A stretch of 64,000 nucleotides of DNA from CAYNFR01 sp964396595 (GTDB taxonomy: Bacteria; Bacteroidota; Bacteroidia; Chitinophagales; Saprospiraceae), in NCBI GenBank assembly GCA_964396595.1, contig CAYNFR010000005.1, forward strand, positions 62,001 through 126,000. The letters are read 5' to 3'. Below the pieces are notes generated by a model that was not told the origin of the DNA, searched no databases, and saw only the letters and a list, made by a program, of their open reading frames with translations. Below are positions 63,379-64,000 of the stretch, piece after piece; position 1 is the stretch's first letter; the number at the start of each line of letters is the position of its first letter. The position numbers and the translations under genes were made by a program.

Positions 63379-64000
63379 TTATCGTTGGATGATCTTGCCG
63401 GTTGTTTTGTGCTTTAATATCAGCTTAGTAACGCCATTGGGCAGTAGTTCTTCTTTGATGATATAGTATTCGTCATCGTAGTCTTTCAGCTCTTTCATAG
63501 AATAATCTACAGGCTCTTCCCCTCGCCAAATGGCCAAATCTATCGTTTCCCATTTTTTAGATTTGACGGATTTATACGCGGCATCCATGACAGCATTGAC
63601 GATATACCCGTCGTAGAATGTTTCTTTAGGAAGCGTCTTGGCTTCGTAGGCGTTAAACATATCCGTGAACATGTGATTATAACCGAGGTCTTGGTTTTCG
63701 TCTGCTACCGGGAATATCCATCCCGAGTCCGATTCTGCTTTTTCGGCTACATAGCCGGATTTACCAGGAGCGGTGAACATCTCAAATCCCGTTCTCAAAA
63801 AATGATTGAGCCAAATAGTCCCATCTGAGCCCATCACTTCATCACGCAAGTCTAGTCCCCCTCTGAATGTCCAGCTGACTTCAAATTGGCCTATCGCACC
63901 ATTGGCATATTTAACCAGACCGATGGCATGATCTTCTGCTTCTATTGGCTTTACTTGTGTATCTGCCCAGCACATGACCTCAATAGGTTTTATATGCTTG
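63379..64000 (-). CDS. Gfo/Idh/MocA family oxidoreductase, C-terminal part (5' end outside window)
   Basis: The frame is open to base 64000, so the NAD-binding N-terminal half is missing; ATG 63975 is internal. The visible part has the family C-domain pattern: EAEDHAIGLVKYANGAIGQFEVSWTFRGGLDLRDEVMGSDGTIWL, then a helix pair with YNHMFTDMFNAYEAKTLPKETFYDGYIVNAVMDAAYKS. Such enzymes oxidise or reduce sugars and inositols with NAD(P). Co-transcribed with the MFS permease downstream (four-base gap). Confidence 0.88.
   Translation of the reverse strand, partial: KHIKPIEVMCWADTQVKPIEAEDHAIGLVKYANGAIGQFEVSWTFRGGLDLRDEVMGSDGTIWLNHFLRTGFEMFTAPGKSGYVAEKAESDSGWIFPVADENQDLGYNHMFTDMFNAYEAKTLPKETFYDGYIVNAVMDAAYKSVKSKKWETIDLAIWRGEEPVDYSMKELKDYDDEYYIIKEELLPNGVTKLILKHKTTGKIIQR

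Overview
The window is a chromosomal segment of a free-living Bacteroidota bacterium, most likely from the Saprospiraceae or a close relative. This placement is inference. It rests on a PorP/SprF protein, a giant protein ending in a gliding-motility-type C-terminal domain (type IX secretion, type B), a protein with a type A sorting tail, dockerin-like C-terminal modules of the 'AADVN.SG..T..DLV..RN.ILGR ... GDVNGS' kind, several lipoproteins, TAnnTTTG-type -7 boxes, a general lack of Shine-Dalgarno sequences, and a short RpoD-type sigma factor. There are no tRNA or rRNA genes, insertion sequences, prophage or CRISPR arrays that I can see. Both ends cut through genes: an ATP-grasp-like protein on the left and a Gfo/Idh/MocA oxidoreductase on the right.

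Layout. 1-8.4 kb: partial ATP-grasp-like gene, MORN-type lipoprotein, a PolX-like protein with a degraded polymerase site, a DUF1573 lipoprotein, rdgB with a small HolD-like gene, ilvE, two exported proteins and a patatin-like hydrolase. 8.8-21.7 kb: tyrS, a LolC/E-type permease, infC (without rpmI/rplT), clpC, a STAS protein, DoxX plus bacillithiol deacetylase bshB1, an htrA operon with two small exported proteins, a START-like protein, the primary sigma factor and an Lrp/AsnC regulator. 22-28.6 kb: an S41 protease convergent with a tightly packed five-gene minus-strand cluster (propeller-like secreted protein, choice-of-anchor-V-like protein, Dabb-like lipoprotein, DUF502 membrane protein, MscS channel with a cyclic-nucleotide-binding domain). 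28.7-36.6 kb: hppD, pyrophosphatase, a type IX secretion cargo, CpeT-like lipoprotein, PiT transporter, a tail-fibre/S74-like protein, and a CLC transporter preceded by a fluoride riboswitch. 37.5-52.7 kb: subtilase, recQ, glycosyltransferase, a membrane-anchored coiled-coil protein, gpsA, yidC, nrdB-nrdA, a Sir2 deacylase with a NAD(P)HX repair enzyme. 53-64 kb: a PorP/SprF - TPR/PD40/OmpA - 1413-residue adhesin-like cassette, a sugar-phosphate nucleotidyltransferase, DUF2905, a nucleoside-type MFS permease and the partial oxidoreductase.

How genes work together. Best supported links are: fluoride riboswitch controlling a CLC-F type fluoride exporter; nrdB-nrdA for dNTP synthesis; NnrE/D next to a NAD-dependent deacylase; DoxX overlapping bshB1; and the PorP-OmpA-adhesin cassette, which looks like a cargo plus its dedicated outer-membrane partners for type IX secretion.

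The strongest non-routine observation is the fluoride riboswitch with a hairpin that could mask the start codon, upstream of the CLC gene at 35235-36542. Other points worth a second look are the polymerase-dead PolX-like protein, the membrane-anchored ESCRT-III/PspA-like candidate at 42212-43213, the five-gene envelope cluster at 23399-28555, and a dispersed intergenic repeat found at two sites. I did not find a clearly new multi-gene defence or biosynthetic system.
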